A stretch of DNA of 15,973 nucleotides from Lentisphaerota bacterium (lineage in GTDB: Bacteria; Verrucomicrobiota; Kiritimatiellia; JAAZAB01). Of this stretch, positions 1 through 6,869 are shown in pieces. The notes below the pieces were generated by a model, which did not search any database, was not told where the DNA came from, and saw nothing but the letters and a program-made list of their open reading frames with translations. The DNA lies in the NCBI GenBank assembly GCA_016182435.1, contig JACPGN010000041.1, positions 1 to 15,973 on the forward strand, written 5' to 3'. The position numbers were made by a program, and so were the translations under genes. The stretch's first letter is position 1; each line of letters starts with the position of its first letter.

Positions 1-735
1 CAGAGCAAGGCCGCGCTCCTGGAAATCGGCGCGGGTTGCGGCGCGCTGACCGGACTGTTCGCCGAACGCGTGGAGCAGGTGGCCGCCGTGGAGCTCTCCG
101 AAAAACGCTGCCGGATTATCGAGCGCCGCTACCCGGAGCGCGCAAATCTGGAAATCATCGCGGGTAATTTCATGGACATGGCCTGGCAACGCTCGTTCGA
201 TTACATCACCTTGATCGGCGCGCTGGAATATACGCGCGCGTTCATCCAAGCTCCGGACCCCTACCGGGAACTGCTGCGCAGGATCGCGGCGGCCTTAAAG
301 CCGGAGGGTGTATTGTTCATCGCCCTGGAAAACAAGTTGGGCCTGAAATACTTCGCCGGCGCGCGCGATGATCACACCGGACGCCAATTTGACGCTCTGG
401 AGGGTTATCCCGACGGAAATCGGATGGAAACATTCACGCGCAACGAACTCTCCGCCATGTTGCGCCAGGCTGGCTTTGCCGAACAGACGTTTTATTATCC
501 CTGCCCGGATTACAAATTCCCCATGGAAATCTTCAGTGACGACTGTCTGCCGGCCGTTAATCACCTGCTGCCGGAGGCGCCCAATTACGACCAGGAACGG
601 CTGCGCCTGTTCAGCGAACCGCTGGCCTGGCGTACGATTATCCGCGACGGCCAGTTTCCCCTGTTTGCCAACTCGTTCCTGGTCCTGGCTTCACGGAAGA
701 AGGCCAGCGCGGCGGCGGGAGCTTCGGCGCCATGA
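1..735 (+). CDS. SAM-dependent methyltransferase (5' end outside window)
   Basis: The reading frame is open from the first base, so 244 C-terminal residues are visible and the true start lies upstream. A GTG at 70 is only an internal codon, because the class I methyltransferase motif I (LEIGAGCGALTG, in-window residues 8-19) precedes it. Motif II follows (VAAVELS, about residues 27-33), where the acidic residue should bind the SAM ribose. A strand FDYITLIGALEY and the loop LKPEGVLFIALENKLGLKYF match the rest of the Rossmann fold. The C-terminal part (DHTG, then FYYPCPDYKFPMEIFSD) resembles methyltransferase domains found with glycosyltransferases and LicD-type proteins in surface-polysaccharide loci; that link is from family memory. 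The acceptor substrate is unknown. The gmhA gene downstream fits a cell-envelope context. The last ten residues are Ala-rich and probably disordered. Confidence 0.85.
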   Translation, partial: QSKAALLEIGAGCGALTGLFAERVEQVAAVELSEKRCRIIERRYPERANLEIIAGNFMDMAWQRSFDYITLIGALEYTRAFIQAPDPYRELLRRIAAALKPEGVLFIALENKLGLKYFAGARDDHTGRQFDALEGYPDGNRMETFTRNELSAMLRQAGFAEQTFYYPCPDYKFPMEIFSDDCLPAVNHLLPEAPNYDQERLRLFSEPLAWRTIIRDGQFPLFANSFLVLASRKKASAAAGASAP

Positions 736-870
736 GTACTTTCAACCGTAAGAAGCTGTGCAAGAATTGAATTCAGACGGTCGGGGTGGAACCCGACCCT
801 CCATTTTCCAAAAAATAGCTTGATTTCATCAATGGCTCGCCATCCCGCGCGGCGCTGGATAAACGCGCTT

Positions 871-930
871 GCCACGCTCTTGGCGTGGCCACGAGTGGAG
901 GGACGACTTCCACGTCGTCCGCAATTTTTT
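871..930. repeat. Double hairpin in methyltransferase-gmhA spacer, possible terminator
   Basis: Two perfect stem-loops lie back to back. GCCACGC (871-877) pairs with GCGTGGC (883-889) over a 5-nt loop, and GGACGAC (901-907) pairs with GTCGTCC (914-920) over a 6-nt loop. The second stem is followed by GCAATTTTTT, so it could terminate the methyltransferase transcript. The same shape is typical of dispersed intergenic repeats in this kind of genome, so it may be a repeat first and a terminator second. The remainder of the 265-bp spacer (736-1000) shows no gene. Confidence 0.5.
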
Positions 931-936
931 CGCGCG

Positions 937-979
937 TTCCAACAGTTTCATTGCCAAGTATAAGAAGCCAAGCTAACAA
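937..979 (+). promoter_or_regulatory. Weak candidate promoter for gmhA
   Basis: Two overlapping possibilities exist. One is TTGCCA (951-956), 17 nt, then TAACAA (974-979). The other uses a better -10, TATAAG (959-964), with a poor -35 around 937-942. Neither is strong. The first would give a leader of about 15 nt before the gmhA start at 1001. Confidence 0.25.
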
Positions 980-1000
980 CATACAACAACGGGATTAATC

Positions 1001-1591
1001 ATGAACTCATTCGTAATCCAAGAGATCAAAGCCTCCATTGAGGTGAAACAGGCAATCCTGGCGGATGCCGCTCTGCTCGGACTCATTCAGCAGATTGCCG
1101 AACAAGCCGTCCGCGTCTATCGCGCGGGGCACAAGCTCCTGCTGGCCGGCAACGGCGGCAGCGCCGCCGATGCCCAACACATTGCCGGCGAACTGGTCAA
1201 CCGCTTTCGCTTCGACCGCGCGGCCTTGCCGGCCGTGGCGCTTAGCACGGACACTTCCGTGCTGACTGCCATCGGCAACGACTCCGGTTTTGACCAGGTA
1301 TTTGCCCGCCAGGTCGAGGCGCTGGGCGTCTCCGGCGACATGTTTATCGGTATTTCGACCTCCGGCAAATCGGTGAATATTATCCGCGCGCTTGAGGTGT
1401 GCGCTGCGAAGGGAATTATTCGGGTAGGGTTCACCGGCCAAGGCGGCGGCGAGATGGCGCGGCTCTGTGATTATTGCCTGGCCATGCCCTCGCGCGAGAC
1501 GCCCCGCGTCCAGGAAGCGCACATCATGATCGCCCATATCTTCTGCGCGCTCGTGGAAGAAACTCTTTTCGGCAAGGGCAGCGCTACGTGA
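1001..1591 (+). CDS. gmhA: Sedoheptulose-7-phosphate isomerase (phosphoheptose isomerase)
   Basis: This 196-residue SIS-domain protein converts D-sedoheptulose 7-phosphate to D-glycero-D-manno-heptose 7-phosphate, the first step of ADP/GDP-heptose synthesis for lipopolysaccharide core or other surface glycans, in the cytoplasm. The phosphosugar loop NGGSAADAQH (51-60) and the ISTSGKS segment (118-124) are intact. The zinc/catalytic residues known from E. coli GmhA (His61, Glu65, Gln172, His180) all appear one position earlier here: His60, Glu64, Gln171, His179. Length matches the family (about 190-200). A weak GGGA at 991-994 precedes the ATG. The upstream methyltransferase may belong to the same envelope function, but a 265-bp repeat-filled gap argues against a tight operon. 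No other heptose gene is in the window. Confidence 0.95.
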   Translation: MNSFVIQEIKASIEVKQAILADAALLGLIQQIAEQAVRVYRAGHKLLLAGNGGSAADAQHIAGELVNRFRFDRAALPAVALSTDTSVLTAIGNDSGFDQVFARQVEALGVSGDMFIGISTSGKSVNIIRALEVCAAKGIIRVGFTGQGGGEMARLCDYCLAMPSRETPRVQEAHIMIAHIFCALVEETLFGKGSAT

Positions 1592-1596
1592 TGGCC

Positions 1597-1700
1597 TGGT
1601 GTAGCCGCCTCACTCTGTTGAGGCGTTCTCGTTGGTGTAGCCGCCTCACTCTGCTGAGGCGCATTTGGATCGTACGCGGCAGCAGAGTGCCGCGGCTACA
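1597..1700. repeat. Three-copy hairpin repeat between convergent gmhA and obg
   Basis: Two direct copies of a 29-bp unit (1597-1625 and 1633-1661) differ at one base and are spaced 36 bp apart. A third, inverted copy lies at 1675-1700. Each folds into a 7-bp stem with a 6-nt loop: arms CGCCTCA/TGAGGCG in copies 1 and 2, and CGCGGCA/TGCCGCG in copy 3 read on the minus strand. The shared outer sequence is TGTAGCCG. The array sits in the 165-bp gap between the 3' ends of two convergent genes, where it could act as a bidirectional terminator. It is most simply a REP-like dispersed repeat. Confidence 0.75.
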
Positions 1701-1756
1701 TTCTGTTGCGACGCTTTTGCTCAAAACGCGACAACCCCGCCAATCCGGACCGCGTT

Positions 1757-2752
1757 TTACATCACCAGGCCGCGCAGCGCGGCCTTCAATTCCTCCGTCC
1801 CCTGGCGCTCCAGGGCGGAAACAAGCAGGGGCTTTTGCCCCGTGCGCGCGATAAATTCCGGCAGATTCTCCAGGGCCGCATCTAGATCCATTTTATTGGC
1901 CACGGTCAGCGCCGGCCGCTGGAGCAGAGCCGGATCATAACGGTTCAACTCGTCGCGCAGGATGGCATAATCGTCCGCCGGATGCCGGCCATCGGCGCCG
2001 GCCATGTCAATCACGTAAATCAAGCCCCGCGTGCGTTCCACGTGCCGGAGGAAAGTGTGGCCCAGGCCCGCGCCCTCATGCGCGCCCTTGATCAGCCCGG
2101 GAATATCCACAACTTTGAGGGAAGCGCTCGTATCGTAGGGAATTGTGCCGATGATGGGGTTCAGGGTCGTGAACGGGTAGGCGGCAATCTTGGGGTGGGC
2201 ATGGCTGATTGCCGTCAGCAGAGTGGATTTTCCCGCATTGGGAAATCCAATCAGCCCCAGGTCCGCCACAATTTTAAGATCCAGGCGCAGCCGCCGCTCT
2301 TCGCCCGGTTCACCGTCAGAATGTTCCCGCGGCGCCTGGTGGACATTGGTTTTCCAGTGGCAATTGCCCAGGCCGCCCTGGCCGCCGCGCGCCACGCTGA
2401 GCTGCTCGCCAGGCTTGAGCAGTTCGCCCAGGATTGCGCCCGTGGCTTCATCCCGCACAACCGTGCCGCAGGGTACTTGTAAAATCAGGTCTGCGCCGTT
2501 GCGCCCGTGCTGTTTCTGGCCTTTGCCATCCTCGCCGTCTTCGGCCTCCTGACGCGGCTGGTAATAGAAGGCGATGAGTGAATCTACGTCCGGGTCAGCC
2601 TGCAGGATGATGTGCCCGCCGCGGCCGCCATCGCCGCCATCGGGTCCGCCGTAGGGAATGTATTTCTCGCGCCGGAAGCTTACGGCGCCGTCGCCGCCCC
2701 GGCCGGCGTGGAAGTCGGCGGCGGCGGTCTCAACAAACTTGAAGCCTTTCAC
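1757..2752 (-). CDS. obg: Obg-family GTPase (ribosome assembly)
   Basis: This is a conserved essential GTPase that binds the 50S subunit late in assembly. The N-terminal Obg fold is rich in Gly loops ([12 protein letters not shown], about residues 34-45; RGGQGGLGN, about 121-129). It is followed by the G domain: P-loop GFPNAGKS (about 168-175), switch I TT (about 194), DIPGL (about 215), NKMD (about 285) and the SA of G5 (about 311). At 331 residues it is the short form with no C-terminal OCT/TGS-like extension. The start is GTG (2752-2750), overlapping the rpmA stop as GTGA, which indicates translational coupling. It is the third gene of rplU-rpmA-obg, an arrangement widespread in bacteria. 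The stop lies close to a repeat array that separates it from convergent gmhA. Confidence 0.96.
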   Translation of the reverse strand: MKGFKFVETAAADFHAGRGGDGAVSFRREKYIPYGGPDGGDGGRGGHIILQADPDVDSLIAFYYQPRQEAEDGEDGKGQKQHGRNGADLILQVPCGTVVRDEATGAILGELLKPGEQLSVARGGQGGLGNCHWKTNVHQAPREHSDGEPGEERRLRLDLKIVADLGLIGFPNAGKSTLLTAISHAHPKIAAYPFTTLNPIIGTIPYDTSASLKVVDIPGLIKGAHEGAGLGHTFLRHVERTRGLIYVIDMAGADGRHPADDYAILRDELNRYDPALLQRPALTVANKMDLDAALENLPEFIARTGQKPLLVSALERQGTEELKAALRGLVM

Positions 2753-2997
2753 TTAGTGCAGTCCACGCGAACGCGCTTGCCTTCCTTTTCGAACCGGACG
2801 ATGCCTGCTTTCAGGGCAAAGAGCGTGTCGTCCCGGCCGCGTTTGACATTCAGCCCCGCGTGCATCCGGGTGCCGCGCTGGCGGATAATAATGCCGCCGG
2901 AGGTTACCTCCTGGCCGTCGTAGCGCTTAATGCCCAGCCGCTTGCCGCAACTGTCGCGCCCGTTCTTGGCGCTGCCTGAACTTTTGCCGCTTGCCAT
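2749..2997 (-). CDS. rpmA: 50S ribosomal protein L27
   Basis: The 82-residue protein carries the L27 signature SAKNGRDS...KRLG at the N-terminus and [29 protein letters not shown] in two stretches (about residues 34-62). L27's N-terminal tail reaches the peptidyl-transferase centre. Here the tail is MASGKSSGS instead of the usual AHKKG(V/G)GS type, so it lacks the usual His-Lys-Lys. It also lacks the cleaved extension seen in Firmicutes, and no Prp protease gene lies nearby. It is slightly shorter than the common 84-94 residues. The start is supported by a good Shine-Dalgarno sequence 6 nt upstream. It overlaps the obg start by 4 bp. Confidence 0.97.
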   Translation of the reverse strand: MASGKSSGSAKNGRDSCGKRLGIKRYDGQEVTSGGIIIRQRGTRMHAGLNVKRGRDDTLFALKAGIVRFEKEGKRVRVDCTK

Positions 2998-3003
2998 AAC
3001 ACA

Positions 3004-3008
3004 CTCCT
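3004..3008 (-). promoter_or_regulatory. Ribosome binding site of rpmA
   Basis: On the minus strand AGGAG stands 6 nt before the rpmA ATG, which fixes the start even though the N-terminal tail of the protein is unusual. Confidence 0.8.
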
Positions 3009-3020
3009 AAAGACATTTAA

Positions 3021-3115
3021 CCGGATATCACTGATTACACTGATACTGACCATATCCGTGCCATCAGTGTCCGCCACGGGCGGATCTGCCTGTGGCATGA
3101 TAATCCGTGGTGCGT
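3021..3115. repeat. Composite repeat inserted between rplU and rpmA
   Basis: The 129-bp rplU-rpmA spacer is mostly repeat-like. CACTGAT occurs twice (3029-3035, 3038-3044). CGGATAT (3022-3028) is inverted as ATATCCG (3052-3058). Inside it sits a 27-bp unit at 3071-3097 made of two mini-hairpins (CCGCC ACG GGCGG and TGCC TGT GGCA). The unit recurs at 3661-3687 (reverse) and 6891-6917. It lies inside a transcribed ribosomal-protein operon. Confidence 0.7.
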
Positions 3116-3126
3116 AATTATTGCGG

Positions 3127-3441
3127 TCAGGTGACGCTCTCAATTTTCAGGATCGTCAGCTCCTGCCGGTGACCCACTTTGCGCTCGTAGCTCTTGCGCC
3201 GCTTCTTCTTGAAGGACACCACCTTTTTCCCGCGCTTATGCTCAAGGACCACGGCGCTTACCTTGGCGCCGGCTACCTGCGGCTTGCCTAAGGTCAGCGT
3301 AGTGCCATCCGATACGGCCAGGACCGGGAAGGTATCAACCTTATCCCCTTCCTTGGCCGGGAGCCGTTCCACCGCCAGCCTCTCGCCCGCGTGCACGCGG
3401 TGCTGTTTTCCCCCGGTTTGAATTACCGCGTAAGCTTTCAT
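3127..3441 (-). CDS. rplU: 50S ribosomal protein L21
   Basis: The 104-residue protein has the typical L21 start MKAYAVIQTGGKQHRV and the C-terminal RNA-binding signature KKKRRKSYERKVGHRQ followed by LTILKIESV. L21 binds 23S rRNA early in 50S assembly. Length is normal (about 100-105). AAGGA lies 8 nt before the ATG on the minus strand. It is the first gene of the rplU-rpmA-obg operon and has a promoter about 55-85 bp upstream. The only oddity is the unusually long, repeat-filled gap to rpmA. Confidence 0.97.
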   Translation of the reverse strand: MKAYAVIQTGGKQHRVHAGERLAVERLPAKEGDKVDTFPVLAVSDGTTLTLGKPQVAGAKVSAVVLEHKRGKKVVSFKKKRRKSYERKVGHRQELTILKIESVT

Positions 3442-3500
3442 TGCCTATTTCCTTCCCAGCTCGCCCCCGCCCTGGCCCTTAAAGCCCTTAAAAGCCGCTC

Positions 3501-3528
3501 AGCATAGCCAAGTCGGCAAGCCTGTCAA
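3501..3528 (-). promoter_or_regulatory. Promoter of the rplU-rpmA-obg operon
   Basis: Read on the minus strand, a perfect -35 TTGACA (3528-3523) is followed after 16 nt by TATGCT (3506-3501), a fair -10. Transcription would start near 3494, giving a leader of about 50 nt containing the AAGGA ribosome-binding site of rplU. The leader has repeated GGGC runs but no obvious strong hairpin. Confidence 0.65.
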
Positions 3529-3660
3529 CAGCAAACACGACAAATGCTGGAAAACTGGAAAACGGGCATTGGCGAGAATACGCATGGCCCGTGGCGAGCA
3601 TTGGCGGGTACTGACCAGAACCGGCCCGCATGGCTTTACAGCACTACGACCGATCGTTCA

Positions 3661-3687
3661 TGCCGGAGGCAGATCCGCCTCCGGCAG
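3661..3687 (-). repeat. 27-bp nested repeat, copy 2
   Basis: TGCCGGAGGC at 3661-3670 is inverted as GCCTCCGGCA at 3677-3686. Read on the minus strand it shares the core GGCGGRTCTGCCT with copies at 3071-3097 and 6891-6917. In all three the right end is followed by TGA. Confidence 0.7.
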
Positions 3688-3695
3688 AAATATGT

Positions 3696-3815
3696 ACGTA
3701 GATTCTGCTTCAAAACTCGCCCGGTGAGGGCACCGGGCCTACAAAACGGCCCATTTCCTGTAGGCCGCGTGCCCTCACGCGGCGTTAATCCGGGGTTTTT
3801 CAGCAGAATCTACGT
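3696..3815. mobile_element. MITE-like 120-bp element with REP hairpin pair inside
   Basis: A perfect 14-bp inverted repeat bounds the element: ACGTAGATTCTGCT at 3696-3709 and AGCAGAATCTACGT at 3802-3815. Weaker pairing continues inward (AAAAC at 3712-3716 against GTTTT at 3795-3799). Inside are two REP-like hairpins with 8-bp stems and 4-nt loops: GCCCGGTG/CACCGGGC (3719-3738) and GCCGCGTG/CACGCGGC (3764-3783). CCTACA and TGTAGG face each other between them. No target-site duplication or transposase is visible. Classing it as a mobile element is an inference from shape alone. Confidence 0.5.
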
Positions 3816-4027
3816 TGACGGCTGACCCCGAGCTCTCCTGTAAAGTATTAATTCGAGGGCCGGTCTAATCCCGCCTATGAAAACCACCCACTCGTCAATG
3901 TCTATTGTACCGGGACAGCCTCTGGAACATGACCCCGGAACACCAGGCCCTGGTACACACGACGGGTACATTACCGTCGGCCATCGCTTGCCAATCGATC
4001 ATCCAATTTCATTCCGGCCAAATTCAT

Positions 4028-4041
4028 CCGGTTTCAACCGG
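4028..4041. promoter_or_regulatory. Perfect palindrome in regulator leader, candidate operator
   Basis: CCGGTTTCAACCGG has two exact 6-bp half sites around TC and stands about 100 bp before the regulator start. Two further dyads lie upstream: ACCAGG/CCTGGT at 3942-3954 and CGACGG/CCGTCG at 3960-3979. Any could be an autoregulatory operator; none was seen again before the other genes of the locus. Confidence 0.35.
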
Positions 4042-4075
4042 CGCTTGCCCCGCATACCCAAGGCTCGTTTTCTTC

Positions 4076-4108
4076 TTGCAATGATAGTTTCAAGCTATTA
4101 GTATTGCA
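4076..4108 (+). promoter_or_regulatory. Imperfect dyad with candidate promoter before the GntR/LacI gene
   Basis: TTGCAATGATAG (4076-4087) is followed after 7 nt by CTATTAGTATTGCA (4095-4108). The arms are complementary except for a 3-nt bulge. The same stretch offers TTGCAA (4076-4081), 17 nt and TAGTAT (4099-4104) as a weak promoter. An operator overlapping the promoter would fit autoregulation by the downstream repressor. Confidence 0.35.
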
Positions 4109-4138
4109 TTGTTTTAACAAAAGGATAAAACAATTCAA

Positions 4139-5260
4139 ATGGAGATCGAACTGAAAGTTCAAACCGCCGATCCGTTGCACGTGCAGATCCAGTGTCGCCT
4201 GGAAGCGCTGATTCGTAGCGGAGAATTGGCGCCAGGGGAACGCATCCCGCCGACCATAACTCTGGTAAAGAAATGGGGGGTGCATTCCGTGGCCATTCAA
4301 AAAGCCATGTCGAGTTTGGCTGCGGCCGGTCTCATTGAACGCAAATCTCGCCGAGGAACTTTCGTACGATCCTCCGCGGACAAGGCCGTCGTTGGGGTGC
4401 TCGTCTCCTTCGATCTTCTCGACGAGCGCGCCCATTTTTACCGCGCGCTGGTGAGGGCCACCCAGGAGGAAATCGGCCGGCATGAATGGCGCAGTCTCAC
4501 CTATGATCGTCTCGGCCTGCCTGCGTCGAAGGCCCGCGCCGAGGTGGTCGAACATTTGCGCCATGATCTGCGCCATCATCGCTTCAACGGCCTGGTGCTG
4601 CTGGGATACCCGCCGGCTTATTTGAAGCAGGACAAATTTCGCATTGATCTGCCGCTCACTCGTTTTTTACCAATGGGCGCGCCAGCCCACGAAGTGACGG
4701 TGGAATTGGATTACTACGACTTTACGCACAGCGCTTTCGCTTACCTCGCCGAACGCGGCCGAAAACAAATCGCTTATTTTCGCCCCTTCGCGCAAGGGAA
4801 GTTTACGGTCACACGCGACCTGGATGGTTTCGCGGACGCTGCCGCCGCCCAGGGACGGCAAATCGCGCCCGAGTCCATTTATCGAACGGATGATCCTCCC
4901 CCGGTCGGAGCCGGTTCGCTGGAACAGGTTTCGCGCGCGCAGATGCTGCAGTGGATTAAGCGTTGGCCGCGAGGCCGGCGACGCCCCGACAGCGTGATCG
5001 TCGCGGACGACATTCAGATGCGCGGTGTGGCGCAGGCACTGCACGAACGAGGCCTAAAGGTGCCGGATGAACTCGAAGTGGTCTGCGCGGCGAACGAAGG
5101 GATCGAGCATTTTTACCACGTGCCCGTGACGCGCTATGAATTTTCGCCGCGTGAAGTGGCGCGGCAGTTGCTTTCCGTTCTATGGAAACGGATGACGGGT
5201 GAAACGGTGGGCGGACTGCCGCTGCGCATTCGGGGGAAAATCAAGCGAAAGGAAAACTAA
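4139..5260 (+). CDS. GntR/LacI hybrid transcriptional regulator
   Basis: The 373-residue protein has a GntR-type winged helix at about residues 10-78 (DPLHVQIQCRLEALIRSGEL, then GERIPP, helix-turn-helix, GLIERKSRRGTFV). A LacI/periplasmic-binding-protein-like effector domain follows from about 84 to the end, seen in VVGVLVSFDLLD, an AYLAERGRKQIAYF strand-helix, and RPDSVIVADDIQMRGVAQAL followed by LKVPDEL. This is the architecture of AraR-type sugar-responsive repressors, so it probably senses a mono- or oligosaccharide made by the locus; the ligand is unknown. AAGGA at 4121-4125 is 13 nt from the ATG, longer than optimal. The stop codon touches the start of the next gene with no gap, so regulator and beta-helix protein are likely co-transcribed. 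Confidence 0.88.
   Translation: MEIELKVQTADPLHVQIQCRLEALIRSGELAPGERIPPTITLVKKWGVHSVAIQKAMSSLAAAGLIERKSRRGTFVRSSADKAVVGVLVSFDLLDERAHFYRALVRATQEEIGRHEWRSLTYDRLGLPASKARAEVVEHLRHDLRHHRFNGLVLLGYPPAYLKQDKFRIDLPLTRFLPMGAPAHEVTVELDYYDFTHSAFAYLAERGRKQIAYFRPFAQGKFTVTRDLDGFADAAAAQGRQIAPESIYRTDDPPPVGAGSLEQVSRAQMLQWIKRWPRGRRRPDSVIVADDIQMRGVAQALHERGLKVPDELEVVCAANEGIEHFYHVPVTRYEFSPREVARQLLSVLWKRMTGETVGGLPLRIRGKIKRKEN
5249..5253 (+). promoter_or_regulatory. Ribosome binding site of the beta-helix gene inside the regulator 3' end
   Basis: AAGGA lies within the last codons of the regulator gene, 7 nt before the ATG at 5261. Because the regulator stop (5258-5260) abuts that ATG, translation of the two is probably coupled. 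Confidence 0.7.
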
Positions 5261-6826
5261 ATGAAAAAATCATACGCATTGCTTGCCGCGTTGACGGCCT
5301 TGGCGGCGGCCTTGGCGCCCATGGCCCCGGTCTATGCGACGGACTGGTTTGTGGCAACTAATGGAACCGGAAATGGAACAAGCTGGGCAAATGCCACCAA
5401 CAGCATCCAGGGCGCAATAGCTGCGTCATCCGCCGGCGATACGGTCTGGGTTTCCAATGGCGTGTACAACACAGGCGGAATTATAGGCTATCCCACCGGC
5501 ACGGTTCTGACCAACCGGGTTGCAATTTACAAGGCAATCACCGTCAGGAGCGCAAACAACGATCCGACCAATACGATCATCAAGGGTGAATGGGATCCTG
5601 GCACAACAAACGGTCCGGCGGCCTTGCGCTGCGTGTACATGACCAATGGTTCTTCGCTGATCGGGTTCATGTTGACCAATGGCGCCACGTTGGCAGCGGG
5701 GGCTGCCAACGATACATACGGTGGAGGGATATGGTCTCAATCAACCAATACGATGATCTCCAATTGCGTACTGACCGGTAATTCGGCGCTCTACGGCGGC
5801 GGAACGTACTACGGCGCGTTGTATAACTGCACGCTGAGCGGAAATTCGGCGGTCTTCTCCGGCGGCGGAACGTACTACGGCGCGTTGTATGACTGCACGC
5901 TGAGCGGCAGTAATTATACGACCTCCACCGCCGCAGAGTACGGCGGCGGCGGAGCGGCCTACGGCAACCTGTATAACTGCACGATAGTCAGCAACTACTC
6001 GGCGCGCTACGGCGGCGGAGCGTTCCAGGGCACTCTGATGCAATGCACGCTTAGCTACAATTCGGCCAGCCGAGGCGGTGGAATGTACTACGGCACCCTG
6101 ACTAACTGCACGCTGATCAGCAATTCGGCATCCTTTGGCGGCGGAACGTATTACGGCATCCTGACTAATTGCGTGCTGACTGGCAATTCGGCACCCTCCG
6201 GCGGCGGAGCGTACGGCAGTACCCTGTTCAACTGCACGCTGACCGGAAATTCGGCATCCTCCGGCGGCGGCGGCGGAGCGTTGGTCGGCACCCTGTATAA
6301 CTGCACACTGACCGGAAATTCAGTGCCCGCCGGCGAAGGCGGCGGAGCGCGCAATAGCACACTATATAATTGCACGCTGACCAGCAATTCGGCGGGCACG
6401 CTCGGCGGTGGAACATACGGCGGCATCCAATATAACTGCACACTGGCCGGCAATTCGGCGACGAATTTTGGCGGCGGAGCATACGGCGGCATCCTGATTA
6501 ACTGTATTGTCTACTTCAATAGCGCAGCCGTCGGATCAAACTGGAATGCGGTCGCGGCATTTACAAATACCTGCACAGCGCCGGCCGCCGCGGGACCTGG
6601 GAATATCACGGCCAATCCGCTGTTTGTGGATAGGAACGCGGGTAACTATCGCTTGAGCAAGGATTCGCCGGTCATCAACGCGGGGACAAACTTTTCGTGG
6701 ATGACCCCGCCCGATGTGCGCAGTAAAGACCTGGACGGACATCAGCGGATAGACCGATTCAGCGAGCAGGTTGATATGGGCGCTTATGAATATTTGCCCA
6801 GCGGCACAGTTTTCACCGGGCGCTAA
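5261..6826 (+). CDS. Secreted right-handed parallel beta-helix protein with Asn-Cys ladder
   Basis: A 521-residue exported protein. The N-terminus is a clear Sec signal peptide (MKKS, hydrophobic Ala/Leu core, cleavage probably after VYA, about residue 27). Residues 28-165 form an opening beta-helix region (DWFVATNGTGNGTSWANA, then GDTVWVSNGVY). From residue 168 to about 424 there are about twelve rungs averaging 22 residues, each with NC(T/V/I)(L/I/V), then NSA, then a Gly-Gly-Gly turn with Tyr. The C-terminus (NPLFVD, YRLSKDSPVINAG, DLDGHQRID, DMGAYEY) matches the end of choice-of-anchor Q domain proteins. No PEP-CTERM, LPXTG or transmembrane anchor follows. No catalytic residues can be assigned; it may bind or cleave polysaccharide, or be structural. 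Confidence 0.85.
   Translation: MKKSYALLAALTALAAALAPMAPVYATDWFVATNGTGNGTSWANATNSIQGAIAASSAGDTVWVSNGVYNTGGIIGYPTGTVLTNRVAIYKAITVRSANNDPTNTIIKGEWDPGTTNGPAALRCVYMTNGSSLIGFMLTNGATLAAGAANDTYGGGIWSQSTNTMISNCVLTGNSALYGGGTYYGALYNCTLSGNSAVFSGGGTYYGALYDCTLSGSNYTTSTAAEYGGGGAAYGNLYNCTIVSNYSARYGGGAFQGTLMQCTLSYNSASRGGGMYYGTLTNCTLISNSASFGGGTYYGILTNCVLTGNSAPSGGGAYGSTLFNCTLTGNSASSGGGGGALVGTLYNCTLTGNSVPAGEGGGARNSTLYNCTLTSNSAGTLGGGTYGGIQYNCTLAGNSATNFGGGAYGGILINCIVYFNSAAVGSNWNAVAAFTNTCTAPAAAGPGNITANPLFVDRNAGNYRLSKDSPVINAGTNFSWMTPPDVRSKDLDGHQRIDRFSEQVDMGAYEYLPSGTVFTGR
5762..6532 (+). repeat. In-gene tandem repeat encoding beta-helix rungs
   Basis: About twelve diverged units of 60-84 bp (mostly 60-69 bp), each beginning near AACTGCACGCTGA and containing AATTCGGC and GGCGGCGGAGC-like segments. 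They encode the rungs of the beta-helix protein. The units keep frame throughout, and the third unit is the longest and most divergent. High DNA similarity makes copy number prone to slippage and to misassembly. Confidence 0.85.
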
Positions 6827-6869
6827 GTTGGTGCATAGGAATTTCCCGCCAGCGTGCTCGCCATAGCTT

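Larger units (their letters stand above)
3442..4138. other. 697-bp spacer without a convincing gene
   Basis: This gap separates the divergent rplU operon and the regulator gene. From left to right it holds the rplU promoter, short direct repeats (CTGGAAAA twice at 3547-3562; GCATTGGCG at 3566-3574 and 3598-3606), a 27-bp repeat, a 120-bp inverted-repeat element, a possible promoter (CTGACC 3822-3827, 18 nt, TATTAA 3846-3851), and a palindrome-rich leader before the regulator gene. A 74-codon frame at 3877-4101 has no ribosome-binding site at a normal distance and no recognisable protein features, so it is not annotated as a gene. Confidence 0.7.

Noticed and set aside
70..735. Methyltransferase read as complete from the GTG at 70
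   Set aside because: The SAM-binding motif I lies upstream of 70 in the same open frame, so the gene is cut by the window edge.
1597..1700. Possible short CRISPR remnant
   Set aside because: The gap between the direct copies is only 7 bp, and the third copy is inverted.
1982..2482. 166-codon + strand ORF within obg
   Set aside because: Shadow of a well-conserved GTPase gene on the other strand.
3877..4101. 74-codon + strand ORF before the regulator gene
   Set aside because: No ribosome-binding site at normal distance, no protein-like pattern, and it runs through palindromes and the likely promoter.
5762..6532. Possible CRISPR array or minisatellite
   Set aside because: Units are diverged, contiguous, in frame and encode beta-helix rungs; there are no constant repeats with unique spacers.
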